From Gordonia sp. PDNC005 (GTDB lineage Bacteria > Actinomycetota > Actinomycetes > Mycobacteriales > Mycobacteriaceae): a DNA stretch of 64,000 bases. The notes under the pieces were generated by a model. The model saw only the letters and a list, made by a program, of their open reading frames with translations. It did not search any database and was not told the origin of the DNA. The translations under genes and the position numbers were made by a program. The stretch lies in NCBI RefSeq assembly GCF_016919385.1, contig NZ_CP070351.1, forward strand, positions 2,604,001 to 2,668,000, read 5' to 3'. Numbering within the stretch: the stretch's first letter is position 1; every line of letters begins with the position of its first letter. This document shows positions 51,845 to 60,288 of this stretch, one piece after another.

Positions 51845-52200
51845 CGATCACCCTCAGCGTCGCAGCAGCCTGACACCTCGCAACCTGGATCGACGCAGGG
51901 CATGCTCTCGTCGACCGCCAACGTCACGTCGACCAGCGTCGTGAGTGCGGCAGCGATGTGCGGGTCGGCGATCTCGTAGCGAGTCTGTCGCCCCTCCGGT
52001 TCGGCGACGACGATCCCGCAGCCGCGCAGACACGAGAGGTGGTTCGAAACGTTGGTGCGCGTCAGACACAGCTCACGGGCGAGCCCAGCTGGGTAACCCG
52101 GAGCGTCGAGGAGGGACAGCAGGATGCGTGAACGGGTCGGGTCCGCCATGGCGCGGCCGAGCCGATTCATCACATCAACTCGCGAAGAAATGGTCAGCAT
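51841..52200 (-). CDS. cmtR: CmtR-type Cd(II)/Pb(II)-sensing ArsR/SmtB repressor
   Basis: The 119-residue protein is a close match to mycobacterial CmtR: ADPTRSRILLSLLD, LTRTNVSNHLSCLRGCG and EGRQTRY. The metal-binding cysteines of CmtR fall at identical positions, Cys 57 and Cys 61 in the recognition helix region and Cys 102 in MPCVDP. Extra cysteines occur at 45, 107, 112 and 113. It should repress its own operon and release DNA when cadmium or lead binds. No ribosome site precedes the ATG, and a palindrome overlaps it, so a leaderless transcript is likely. The metal pump follows in the same operon. Confidence 0.9.
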   Translation of the reverse strand: MLTISSRVDVMNRLGRAMADPTRSRILLSLLDAPGYPAGLARELCLTRTNVSNHLSCLRGCGIVVAEPEGRQTRYEIADPHIAAALTTLVDVTLAVDESMPCVDPGCEVSGCCDAEGDR

Positions 52201-52228
52201 GTGCTGACCATACAGCAATCGCTGACCA
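52191..52228 (-). promoter_or_regulatory. Candidate CmtR operator overlapping the start codon
   Basis: A perfect palindrome with arms TGGTCAGC (52191-52198) and GCTGACCA (52203-52210) spans the cmtR start codon. A further GCTGACCA lies at 52221-52228. On the minus strand TATGGT sits at -12 to -7 relative to the A of the ATG, so a leaderless transcript would have its -10 box inside the operator. The region 52229-52422 upstream shows nothing else that I can name. Confidence 0.6.
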
Positions 52229-52422
52229 ACCAGGTGTAACGCCCACGTGGCATCGGTCGGACCGCCGATCGTTGCCCATCCCCGACACGCGTGTGTGGCC
52301 GACGACATCGCCCTACTCGTCGCCGAGAGGACGGAATCAGGCGCACATCATCGGCGATTCCTATGGGACGGCGCGCACTCCTGCGGAGGCCACGAGCGAG
52401 AATCGTCTGCGGGTTCGCCGAG

Positions 52423-53502
52423 CTAGACGTTGAAGCGGAACTCCACCACGTCGCCGTCGGCCATGATGTAGTCCTTGCCTTCCATACGGACCTTGCCTGC
52501 AGCCTTGGCGTCGTTCATCGTGCCGTAGGTGTCGAGGTCGTCGAAGGAGACGATCTCCGCCTTGATGAAGCCCTTCTCGAAGTCCGTGTGGATGACGCCG
52601 GCGGCCTTCGGAGCGGTGTCGCCCTGGCGGATCGTCCAGGCGCGAGCCTCCTTGGGGCCAGCCGTCAGGTAGGTCTGCAGGCCGAGGGTGTGGAAGCCGG
52701 CGCGTGCGAGCTGATGCAGGCCCGCCTCGTCCTGGCCGATCGACTCCAGAAGCTCCTTGGCGTCGTCCTCGTCGAGTTCGAGCAGCTCGCTCTCGACCTT
52801 CGCGTCGAGGAACACGGCGTCGGCTGGAGCGACAGCCGCGCGGAGCTCGTCCTTGCGCGCGTCGTCGGTGAGCACACCTTCGTCCGCGTTGAAGACGTAC
52901 AGGAACGGCTTGGCCGTCAGCAGGTGCAGCTCGCGGACCGAGGAGAGGTCGAACTCGCCCTTCACCGAGAACAGCGTCTTACCGTCGTTGAGGTAGGCCT
53001 CGGCCTTCTTCGCGGCATCGAGCAGGACAGCGAGATCCTTGTTCTTGCGTGCATCCTTCTCCAGACGCGGCAGCGCCTTCTCGAGGGTCTGCATGTCGGC
53101 GAGGATCAGCTCGGTCTCGATCACCTCGATGTCGGCGAACGGGTCCACCCGGCCGTCGACGTGCACGACGTCGTCGTCGGAGAACACTCGGACCACCTGG
53201 CAGATCGCGTCGGCCTCGCGGATGTTGGCGAGGAACTGATTGCCCATGCCCTCACCGACCGAGGCGCCCTTCACGATGCCCGCGATGTCGACGAACGACA
53301 CCGTCGCAGGCAGGATCCGCTCGCTGCCGAAGATCTCCGACAGTCGAGTCAGGCGGGCATCAGGCAGTTCGACCACACCGACGTTGGGTTCGATGGTCGC
53401 GAAAGGGTAGTTCGCAGCCAACACATCGTTGCGGGTCAGCGCATTGAACAGGGTCGACTTTCCGACGTTGGGCAGGCCGACGATTCCGAGGGTAAGACTC
53501 AC
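52423..53502 (-). CDS. ychF: Ribosome-associated ATPase/GTPase YchF (OLA1)
   Basis: The 359-residue protein is a textbook YchF: G1 GLPNVGKST, DIAGIVKGASVGEGMGN for G3, NADE in the nucleotide-specificity position (instead of NKxD, explaining ATP use), a coiled-coil insertion (about 130-200), and a C-terminal TGS-like domain ending DYIMADGDVVEFRFNV. It binds ribosomes and takes part in translation and stress responses. It starts six bases after the AI-2E-type permease gene. Confidence 0.95.
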   Translation of the reverse strand: MSLTLGIVGLPNVGKSTLFNALTRNDVLAANYPFATIEPNVGVVELPDARLTRLSEIFGSERILPATVSFVDIAGIVKGASVGEGMGNQFLANIREADAICQVVRVFSDDDVVHVDGRVDPFADIEVIETELILADMQTLEKALPRLEKDARKNKDLAVLLDAAKKAEAYLNDGKTLFSVKGEFDLSSVRELHLLTAKPFLYVFNADEGVLTDDARKDELRAAVAPADAVFLDAKVESELLELDEDDAKELLESIGQDEAGLHQLARAGFHTLGLQTYLTAGPKEARAWTIRQGDTAPKAAGVIHTDFEKGFIKAEIVSFDDLDTYGTMNDAKAAGKVRMEGKDYIMADGDVVEFRFNV

Positions 53503-53508
53503 GGGAGG

Positions 53509-54705
53509 TCAGTCTATCTGGCGCTCGGCGGCCTTCGCCGCCGCCTCGGCGTCTTCCTCCGCTATCTGCTCACCCGCGGCCTTCCCCACCTGTTCCAGGA
53601 TGTACCGCAAAGCGACTGCGAGGCACGACGCAGCGGGCACCGCAAGGAACGCTCCGGTGATGCCGTACAGCGATCCACCGAGAGTCACCGCGAGCAGCAC
53701 GATCACCGCGTGGAGGTCCATCGACTTCGCCTGCAGCCACGGCTGCAGGACGTTGCCCTCCAACTGCTGCACCACGAGGATGATCGCCAACACGATCAAC
53801 GCCTTCGTCAGACCGACCGAGACGAGCGCGATGAGCACGGCGAGCGCGCCTGCGACGAACGCACCGACGATCGGGATGAAGCCGCCGATGAAGGTGATGA
53901 CGATCAACACGCCGGCCAAGGGAACATTCAGCACCAGTAGTCCGATGCCGATCAACGCCGCGTCGACGAAGCTCACGATCGCCTGTGTGCGAATGAAGCC
54001 GCCGAGGGTGTTCCACATGCGCATCAGCACTTCACCGACGTGGGAGGCCCCGTGCTTGACACCCATGGTCCGGTTGAGCCACGGAATGAAGCGGGGTCCG
54101 TCTTTGAGAAAGAAGAACACGAGCACAGCGGTCGTGAAGAGCGTGACAAGGGCGGACGTCGCCACCCCGACGCCGTTGAAGACGCCCGTCGCGATCGTCG
54201 CCGCACTCTTCTGCAGTTTGTCGGTGATCTCGTCGACAATCGACGAGATCTGTTCATCCCCGACGTTCAGCGGCGGCCCCTGCGCCCACTCCTGAACCTT
54301 CTGCACACCGTCGACGGCGGAGTTCGCGAGTTCCGGAGCCTGATCGACGATCGACGGGACGATGAGTCCGATCACGCCCGCGACCACACCGAGCCCGAGC
54401 AGGACGATAAGAATGGTCGCCGCTGCCGCCGGCACACCTTTAGCGCGCAACCAGCGAACCGGAGGCCACAGGACGGTCGACACGACGATCGCGAGTATCA
54501 CCGGCAGCAGGACAACCCAGAACTTCGCGAGCAAGATCATCAGCGCGTACAGGAACGCCAGCACCAGCAGCATCTGCAGGCAGACGGTCGCCGTAGACCT
54601 CAGTCCGGCGAGGAAAACCCGGCCGCGAGTCGGATGGCGGCCCTCGCTCAGATCGTCGGCCGCAGGGGTTCCGGCCTGGTCAGCTGGCTCATTCTGCTCG
54701 GTCAC
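53509..54705 (-). CDS. AI-2E family (PerM-like) permease
   Basis: The 398-residue protein has about eight membrane helices with the PerM/YdiK/AI-2E pattern: an early LLAKFWVVLLPVILAIVVSTVLWPP, a long loop region (about 125-185), and the C-terminal IVGAFVAGALAVLIALVSVGLTKA with the following QQLEGNVLQPW motif. The family exports or flips small molecules; the substrate is unknown. GTG 54705 gives a conventional acidic N terminus; ATG 54756 is also possible. It is upstream of ychF on the same strand and divergent from the ada-alkA fusion. Confidence 0.85.
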   Translation of the reverse strand: MTEQNEPADQAGTPAADDLSEGRHPTRGRVFLAGLRSTATVCLQMLLVLAFLYALMILLAKFWVVLLPVILAIVVSTVLWPPVRWLRAKGVPAAAATILIVLLGLGVVAGVIGLIVPSIVDQAPELANSAVDGVQKVQEWAQGPPLNVGDEQISSIVDEITDKLQKSAATIATGVFNGVGVATSALVTLFTTAVLVFFFLKDGPRFIPWLNRTMGVKHGASHVGEVLMRMWNTLGGFIRTQAIVSFVDAALIGIGLLVLNVPLAGVLIVITFIGGFIPIVGAFVAGALAVLIALVSVGLTKALIVLAIILVVQQLEGNVLQPWLQAKSMDLHAVIVLLAVTLGGSLYGITGAFLAVPAASCLAVALRYILEQVGKAAGEQIAEEDAEAAAKAAERQID

Positions 54706-54802
54706 GCCCACATCGTCACACAGACCCCCGACAAAAGTCCGGCGGCGCACCGTCATGTCTGATTTCCGCTAGACACAGTCCTCGTCGCACCGGCATCGTG
54801 GA

Positions 54803-56296
54803 GTGGTGACCAGCACAGCACCCCCACAGCATCGGCTCGATTTCGACCGGTGTTACCGCGCACTCGCCGCGCGTGACACCCGGTTCGACGGCCAGTTCGT
54901 GACCGTTGTGCACACCACCGGCATCTACTGCCGACCGTCGTGCCCGGCACGAACGCCGAAGCCCGAGAACGTCGACTTCGTCCTGACGGCGGCAGCCGCC
55001 GCCGTCCGCGGGTTCCGCGCGTGCCGACGCTGCCTGCCTGACGCGACTCCTGGGTCACCACTGTGGAACACCGACGCCGACCTCGCCGCCCGGGCGATGC
55101 GACTGATCGCCGACGGCGTGGTCGACCGCGACGGCGTCCGCGGGCTCGCCGCGGCGCTCGGCTACACCGAACGCCACCTCAGCCGGGTCTTGACCGCCGA
55201 ACTGGGCGCCGGCACCGCGGCGCTCGCCCGCACGCATCGAGCGACGTCCGCACGCATCCTCCTCACCGGTACCGACATGGCGATCACCGACGTCGCATTC
55301 GCTGCGGGGTTCTCGAGTGTTCGGCAGTTCAACGACACGATCCGCGAGATGTATGCAGCCACACCGACAACTCTGCGGGCGGCGGGCAAGAACGGATCGA
55401 TCCGTCGGTCGGCGGCAGGCGGCGGGATCTCGCTGAAACTGCCGTTCCGCAAGCCGTACGACGCGGCCTGGACCCAGTACGGGCTCGCGTCGCACGCCGT
55501 GCCCGGACTTGAGCACTGGGACGGGACGACGTACCGGCGCAGCCTCTCGCTTCCACACGGTCCGGCCGCCGCACAGCTCACGTTCCACGATGACCACTTC
55601 GCGGTCCGCTTCGACCATCTCGACATGCGCGACCTCGGAGCGGCGGTCAACCGGATCCGCAGGCTTTGTGATCTCGACGCCGACCCCGTCGCGGTCGACC
55701 GCATGCTCGGCGCCGATCCGGTGCTCAGTCCGCTCGTCGCTGCGAATCCGGGCATCCGGATTCCCGGCAGCGTCGACGGAACGGAGACGTTGATCCGCGT
55801 GATGATGGGCCAGCAGGTGAGCGTCAAGGCGGCACGCACCCGGATCGGCGCCCTTGTCGCTGCCCTCGGCGACCCACTGCCGTGGGACGACGAACGCCTG
55901 ACGCATCTGTTCCCCACTGCCGAAGCGATCGCCGCAGGCGGCCCGCGAGTTCTGACCGGGCCTGCCCGCTCGATCGCGGCGATCACCGCCGCTGCGAACG
56001 CCTGTGGACAGCACCTGGAACTGCATGCCGGGGCCGATGCGTCCAACTTACGAGCGGACCTGCTGCGCCTGAGCGGCGTCGGCGACTGGACTGCCGACCA
56101 GGTGATCATGCGGGTGACGGGCGATCCGGACGTCCTCACCCGATCCGACCTGGTGATCGACCGGGCTCTCGCCGATCTGGGCGCGGACCCCGACATCACC
56201 GGGGCGTGGCGACCCTGGCGGTCGTACGCGTCGATGCACCTGTGGCGCAGACAGCTCTCTCACCTGATCGACCAACCGCAAGGAGAACTCTCATGA
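54803..56296 (+). CDS. alkA: Ada-AlkA fusion: methylphosphotriester-responsive regulator and 3-methyladenine DNA glycosylase
   Basis: The 497-residue protein has the mycobacterial AdaA-AlkA layout. The Ada N-terminal zinc domain has Cys 43, Cys 47, Cys 74 and Cys 77 (GIYCRPSC and FRACRRC), with the spacing of E. coli Ada, Cys 43 being the methyl acceptor. An AraC-type helix-turn-helix (about 90-190) follows, then an AlkA glycosylase (about 210-490) with HhH LRLSGVGDWTADQVIMRV and its catalytic Asp nearby. Methyl transfer to the zinc domain should switch on transcription of this operon, which also encodes Ogt. GTG 54803 or 54806 starts it. Confidence 0.93.
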   Translation: MVTSTAPPQHRLDFDRCYRALAARDTRFDGQFVTVVHTTGIYCRPSCPARTPKPENVDFVLTAAAAAVRGFRACRRCLPDATPGSPLWNTDADLAARAMRLIADGVVDRDGVRGLAAALGYTERHLSRVLTAELGAGTAALARTHRATSARILLTGTDMAITDVAFAAGFSSVRQFNDTIREMYAATPTTLRAAGKNGSIRRSAAGGGISLKLPFRKPYDAAWTQYGLASHAVPGLEHWDGTTYRRSLSLPHGPAAAQLTFHDDHFAVRFDHLDMRDLGAAVNRIRRLCDLDADPVAVDRMLGADPVLSPLVAANPGIRIPGSVDGTETLIRVMMGQQVSVKAARTRIGALVAALGDPLPWDDERLTHLFPTAEAIAAGGPRVLTGPARSIAAITAAANACGQHLELHAGADASNLRADLLRLSGVGDWTADQVIMRVTGDPDVLTRSDLVIDRALADLGADPDITGAWRPWRSYASMHLWRRQLSHLIDQPQGELS

Positions 56297-56814
56297 CAAC
56301 CACTTCTCGGACGCTCGGCTGGGCCGGCGTCGGCACCCCGGACGGGCGCTTCACGGCGATCTTCGACGACGACGGCGTGGTGTACGCGTCTGGGTGGACC
56401 GACGACCCGGCATACCTGCACAACCTCGTCGCGCCGTCGCTGCGCGCAGAGGCACTCGAGGAGCGAGACGGAGGCGCCGTGCTCGCCGCAGTCGAGGCGT
56501 ACTACGCAGGAGACCTCGACGCACCGTCGCGCATCACGGTCCGGCAGACGTCCGGCCCTTTCCTGACTGCTGCGTGGGCGGCGCTTCGGCGGGTTCCCGC
56601 CGGTCCACCGGTCACTTACACCGAACTCGCCGAGCTCGCAGGCAACCCCGCCGCGATCCGCGGCGCGGCATCGTGCTGCGCCCGCAACGCCGCGGCTCTG
56701 TTCGTGCCGTGCCATCGGGTGGTCCGAATCGGAGGCGCACTCGGCGGGTTCCGCTACGGGCTCGACGTGAAGCGGTCGCTGATCGATCGCGAGACCACCG
56801 CCGCAGCAGCCTGA
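56293..56814 (+). CDS. ogt: Methylated-DNA--protein-cysteine methyltransferase
   Basis: The 173-residue suicide enzyme has PCHRVV with acceptor Cys 140 and the helix-turn-helix segment TYTELAELAGNPAAIRGAASCCARN. It removes methyl groups from O6-methylguanine. The ATG overlaps the stop of the ada-alkA gene (ATGA), so it belongs to the adaptive-response operon. An N-terminal GTPDGRFTAIFDDDG domain is normal for the family. Confidence 0.94.
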   Translation: MTTTSRTLGWAGVGTPDGRFTAIFDDDGVVYASGWTDDPAYLHNLVAPSLRAEALEERDGGAVLAAVEAYYAGDLDAPSRITVRQTSGPFLTAAWAALRRVPAGPPVTYTELAELAGNPAAIRGAASCCARNAAALFVPCHRVVRIGGALGGFRYGLDVKRSLIDRETTAAAA

Positions 56815-56860
56815 CCAGCAACGGACCAGAATTGTCAGAGGTCGGGTCCATGATTGCCGC

Positions 56861-57916
56861 ATGACTACGACAGCAGCCGTCATCGGGCCCGTCTGCCTCG
56901 TCATCGGTGCGTTCCTCGGGTGGTGGGCACGAGGCGCGACAGCCCCTCGCGATGCGGGCGCGCCACCGATTGACATGGTCGCGCCGCTTCGCGACACCCT
57001 CGGCCAGCTGTCCGACGAACTGCGCCGGTCCGAACACAATCGGGTGCACGCGTTCGCCGGTCTGAGCGAGCAGGTCCGCGGAATGCAGCTCACTTCACAT
57101 CGCCTGCACGAGCAGACGGCCCGACTTGCAGGTGCTCTGCAGGCTCCGCAGATCCGCGGCAGGTGGGGTGAGATCCAGCTCGAACGGGTCGTCGAGCTGT
57201 CCGGGATGTCACGGCACTGCGACTTCTCAACGCAGGTCCACGGCCAGACCGCCGACCGAGTGGTGCGACCGGACATGGTCGTTCACCTCGCGGGCGGACG
57301 GACCATCGTCGTCGACGCCAAGGTTCCCCTGCAGGCGTTTCTCGACTCGACGGCAGCGGGGATCACCCCGGAAGCCGCGCGTGACAAGGCCGCACGCCAC
57401 GCCCAAGCCGTCCGCGCACACGTCAACTCGTTGTCTGCGAAGGCGTACTGGTCCGCGCAGGCCAGCTCACCCGAATTCGTCGTCCTGTTTCTGCCGGGCG
57501 ACGGCGTTCTGGACGCGGCGATGCAGCACGATCCCGAACTGCTCGACTACGCCTTCGCCCGCGACATCGTTCTCGCCACCCCAGGCACACTCATCGCTCT
57601 GCTGCGGACCGTCGCCCTCGGCTGGCGGCAGCACGCGATGGCCGAAGACGCCGAGCAGATCCAAGCGCTCGGCCGGGAGCTGTACCGGCGGATCGACCAG
57701 GTCCTCGGCCACCTCGACAAGGTTGGATCGGCTCTCCGACGATCCGTCGAGAGTTACAATTCGGCGATCGGCGCGGTGGATACCCGCCTGGGCGTCACCG
57801 CCCGGAAGTTGTCGGAATTGGAGGCACTCGCCGTGTCCACCGGACAGACGACGTCTGACCGGACTCGGCTGAAACCAGTGGACTCGACAGTGAGATCCGT
57901 GTCACCGCGCGCATAG
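56861..57916 (+). CDS. rmuC: DNA recombination protein RmuC
   Basis: The 351-residue protein has an N-terminal membrane anchor (VIGPVCLVIGAFLGWWARG), a short coiled region, and the RmuC nuclease-type core (about 100-300) with RGRWGEIQLERVVELSGM, VDAKVPLQAFLDS and EFVVLFLPGD. RmuC limits inversions at repeats and belongs to the PD-(D/E)xK superfamily. It lies 46 bases after ogt and may be part of the repair operon or independent. Confidence 0.9.
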   Translation: MTTTAAVIGPVCLVIGAFLGWWARGATAPRDAGAPPIDMVAPLRDTLGQLSDELRRSEHNRVHAFAGLSEQVRGMQLTSHRLHEQTARLAGALQAPQIRGRWGEIQLERVVELSGMSRHCDFSTQVHGQTADRVVRPDMVVHLAGGRTIVVDAKVPLQAFLDSTAAGITPEAARDKAARHAQAVRAHVNSLSAKAYWSAQASSPEFVVLFLPGDGVLDAAMQHDPELLDYAFARDIVLATPGTLIALLRTVALGWRQHAMAEDAEQIQALGRELYRRIDQVLGHLDKVGSALRRSVESYNSAIGAVDTRLGVTARKLSELEALAVSTGQTTSDRTRLKPVDSTVRSVSPRA

Positions 57917-57979
57917 TTTTCAGGAAACTCACGGGCTCGGATGAGGTGGCCGAGCATGCATAACCGGTAACGTCTAGGT

Positions 57980-58786
57980 GTGTTTCCCCGATCGCTCGCA
58001 GGCTCGGCCCTGCCCGCAGACCAGCAGTCCGTCATTCCGTCGGTCCGCGGTCTGCCCTGGTGGGGTGCCGTCCTCCTCGCAACGAGCTTCACCGTGGTCG
58101 GAGCCGTCATCAGCGCGGACTCCACACCTCCGCTGGGTCGTGTCTTCAAGGCCTTCCTAGTCGTGGGTGTTGTGCTTGCCGCGCTCGCCGTCCGGCGACG
58201 CGCACTGTTCACCGCCGCCGTCCAGCCCCCGCTGATCGCGTTCGTCGTCGGCATAGTGACGCTGTTCAGCCAGCATGAGGGCGGCACCGACAAGAAGACG
58301 ATCATTCTCAAGGTGGTCCTCCCGATCGCGACCGCGTTCCCGTGGATGGTCATCGCGTTCGTCGCTGCTCTCCTCGTAGTCCTCGGCCGACTGTTCTTCA
58401 CGGGCCCAGAGAGCAAGCGACCGTTCGGCGGCATGGAGGGTGTCAAGAAGCGACTCGCAGGTGAAGAGTCGGCCAGGCCCGCCGCCAGGCGGAAGCCCCG
58501 GACCGGGCGCACCAGCACCGCCAAGACGAGGGAGGACTCCCGCCCTCAGAAGCGCGGCTCGGGCGCCCAGAAGACCGCTCAGAAACCAGAGCGCGCGCCC
58601 CGCCCGAAAGCGCCCGCCGCGAAGGTCCCCCCGAAGCCACCGCGTCGCCCCGCGCCCAAGCCCGCGCCTGCAGAGCGTGTTCGGGCCACTCCGCAGAAGA
58701 TCCCCGCATCGCAGCGTCGGACAGCCGGGCAGCAGTTGCGCGAGCGAGGCCAGATCGAAGACCTCACCGCTGGACTCGACGACTGA
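57980..58786 (+). CDS. DUF6542-like membrane protein with long basic tail
   Basis: The 268-residue protein has four membrane helices in the first 140 residues (start LPWWGAVLLATSFTVVGAVI), then a highly basic Lys/Arg/Pro/Ala tail of about 115 residues (about 145-260) with repeats of Pro-Lys. The N-terminal part matches the short DUF6542 pattern of actinobacteria. The disordered tail could bind nucleic acid or cell-wall polymers. GTG 57980 begins it. It follows rmuC after 63 bases. Confidence 0.75.
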   Translation: MFPRSLAGSALPADQQSVIPSVRGLPWWGAVLLATSFTVVGAVISADSTPPLGRVFKAFLVVGVVLAALAVRRRALFTAAVQPPLIAFVVGIVTLFSQHEGGTDKKTIILKVVLPIATAFPWMVIAFVAALLVVLGRLFFTGPESKRPFGGMEGVKKRLAGEESARPAARRKPRTGRTSTAKTREDSRPQKRGSGAQKTAQKPERAPRPKAPAAKVPPKPPRRPAPKPAPAERVRATPQKIPASQRRTAGQQLRERGQIEDLTAGLDD

Positions 58787-58796
58787 GCATCGCGGT

Positions 58797-59333
58797 TCAG
58801 AGGTTCGATTCGAGCCATTGCGCGAGGTCCCGCGCGGCCGCATCGACCACCTTCGGCCAGTCCATGGCCGTGTCGTCCGCCTGATCGCTGACGACCTTCA
58901 CCAGGGTCAGCGGAATGTCGTAGGCGTCGCAGACGTGTGCGAGCGCGGCGCCTTCCATGTCGACCAGATCGGCTCGTGCCGCCAGCACCGACCGGTGAGA
59001 CGTATCGGTGACAAACGTGTCCCCGGTCGCGAGAACCGTTCCGTCCCCTCCGCTGATCTCCCAGCGGTCCGTCGTTGGATAGCCGATGGCGGTGAGCTCG
59101 GCGGAGCTGATGTCGTGTTCGACGACGGCCGACGGCAGAAACAGGCCGGCATGGTGATCGTGGAGGGCGCCCGCGGTCCCGATGTTGACGACCCCGGCGT
59201 GGTCGCCGCGTTCGAGAGCTCGCGTCAGCGCGATCGCGGCACGGACCTTCCCGATGCCGGTGATCAGCACGTTCATACCCGCCGGGACGTGCGCGGCCTC
59301 CGCCTTCGTCGCCGCGACGACGAGCAGCGACAC
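58797..59333 (-). CDS. Nucleoside phosphorylase-family hydrolase (MTA/SAH nucleosidase-like)
   Basis: The 178-residue protein has the PNP-superfamily pattern: GIGKVRAAIALTRAL, VVNIGTAGALH and a C-terminal VDMEGAALAHVC with the Glu that positions the sugar, followed by LVKVVSDQAD. It is shorter than typical MTA/SAH nucleosidases (about 230 residues) and lacks the N-terminal strand of some. Hydrolysis of a purine nucleoside is likely; the exact one is uncertain. GTG 59333 starts one base after the stop of the SDR gene, so the two are coupled. Confidence 0.75.
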   Translation of the reverse strand: MSLLVVAATKAEAAHVPAGMNVLITGIGKVRAAIALTRALERGDHAGVVNIGTAGALHDHHAGLFLPSAVVEHDISSAELTAIGYPTTDRWEISGGDGTVLATGDTFVTDTSHRSVLAARADLVDMEGAALAHVCDAYDIPLTLVKVVSDQADDTAMDWPKVVDAAARDLAQWLESNL

Positions 59334-59334
59334 G

Positions 59335-60258
59335 TCAGTCGGCCTGTCCGAGACCGGACAGGCGAGAGAGGTGATCGAATCGGTTGTTCGCGATCCGCAT
59401 CGCCACCTCGTACGGCAGCGCGAACTTGCGCGCCCACCAGTATCCGAACCGGACGTCGAACGACGTGTACACGAGGTACTTGTTCTTGGTGACTCCGCGG
59501 ATGATCGCCGCCGCGGCCTTCTCCGGGGTCACCGCGATCTTGTGGAACCCGTCAACCTGCTTGGCGACTCGGGGATCGCTGCGATCGAGACCGACGATCT
59601 CGACGGTGCCGACGAGAGGTGTGGCGACGCCGCCCGGGCAGACGAGCGAGACGCCGATTCCATGCCTGCGCAGGTCGTATCGAAGGACTTCGGAGACGCC
59701 GCGGATACCGAATTTGCTGGCGCTGTACGCGCTGTGCCAGGGCAGAGCCAGCAGGCCCGCCGCCGACGACACATTGACGAGTTGCCCGCCTCTTCCTCCC
59801 CGCACCATCTGAGGGACGAAGCACTCGATCACGTGGATCGGTCCCATCAAGTTGACGTCGACGATCTTGCGCCAGTGGCGGTGCTGCAGGTTCTCCACAG
59901 TCCCCCACGCCGAGATGCCCGCGACATTCATGACGACGTCCATCACTCCGACCTCGGCGTCGACCGCGCGGGCGAACTCCACCACCCACTCGTAGTCGGA
60001 GACGTCTCCTGCCGAGTGGTACGCGACGGTACCCTCCTGGCCTGCGACCTCGGCGACTACTTCGTCGAGCGCGTCGGCCTGAAGATCAGTGAGCACGAGT
60101 CGAGCCCCCTCACGAGCGGCCGCGACCGCGGTCGCCCGTCCGATTCCGCTCGCGGCGCCCGTGATGAGAACCGTTCGGTCTCGCAGCGACGGCACGGGCG
60201 TGCGAACCCAGAACAGTTCGCGGACAGTGGTCAGTCGTCGACCCAGGTTGAGACCCAT
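59335..60258 (-). CDS. Short-chain dehydrogenase/reductase
   Basis: The 307-residue protein has an N-terminal extension of about 30 residues, TVLITGAASGIGRAT for the cofactor, NVAGIS, the catalytic Ser in NVSSAAG, and YSASK with Tyr and Lys. The pattern DVNLMGPIHVIECFVP resembles mycobacterial SDRs acting on lipid or steroid-like substrates. The substrate is not determinable. It is the first gene of a unit with the nucleosidase-like gene. Confidence 0.86.
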   Translation of the reverse strand: MGLNLGRRLTTVRELFWVRTPVPSLRDRTVLITGAASGIGRATAVAAAREGARLVLTDLQADALDEVVAEVAGQEGTVAYHSAGDVSDYEWVVEFARAVDAEVGVMDVVMNVAGISAWGTVENLQHRHWRKIVDVNLMGPIHVIECFVPQMVRGGRGGQLVNVSSAAGLLALPWHSAYSASKFGIRGVSEVLRYDLRRHGIGVSLVCPGGVATPLVGTVEIVGLDRSDPRVAKQVDGFHKIAVTPEKAAAAIIRGVTKNKYLVYTSFDVRFGYWWARKFALPYEVAMRIANNRFDHLSRLSGLGQAD

Positions 60259-60288
60259 GCCACTGAGCCTACCCACGGACCGGTGCCG

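Noticed and set aside
52291..53940. A 549-codon open frame opposite ychF
   Set aside because: YchF is unmistakable on the minus strand, so this is a shadow frame.
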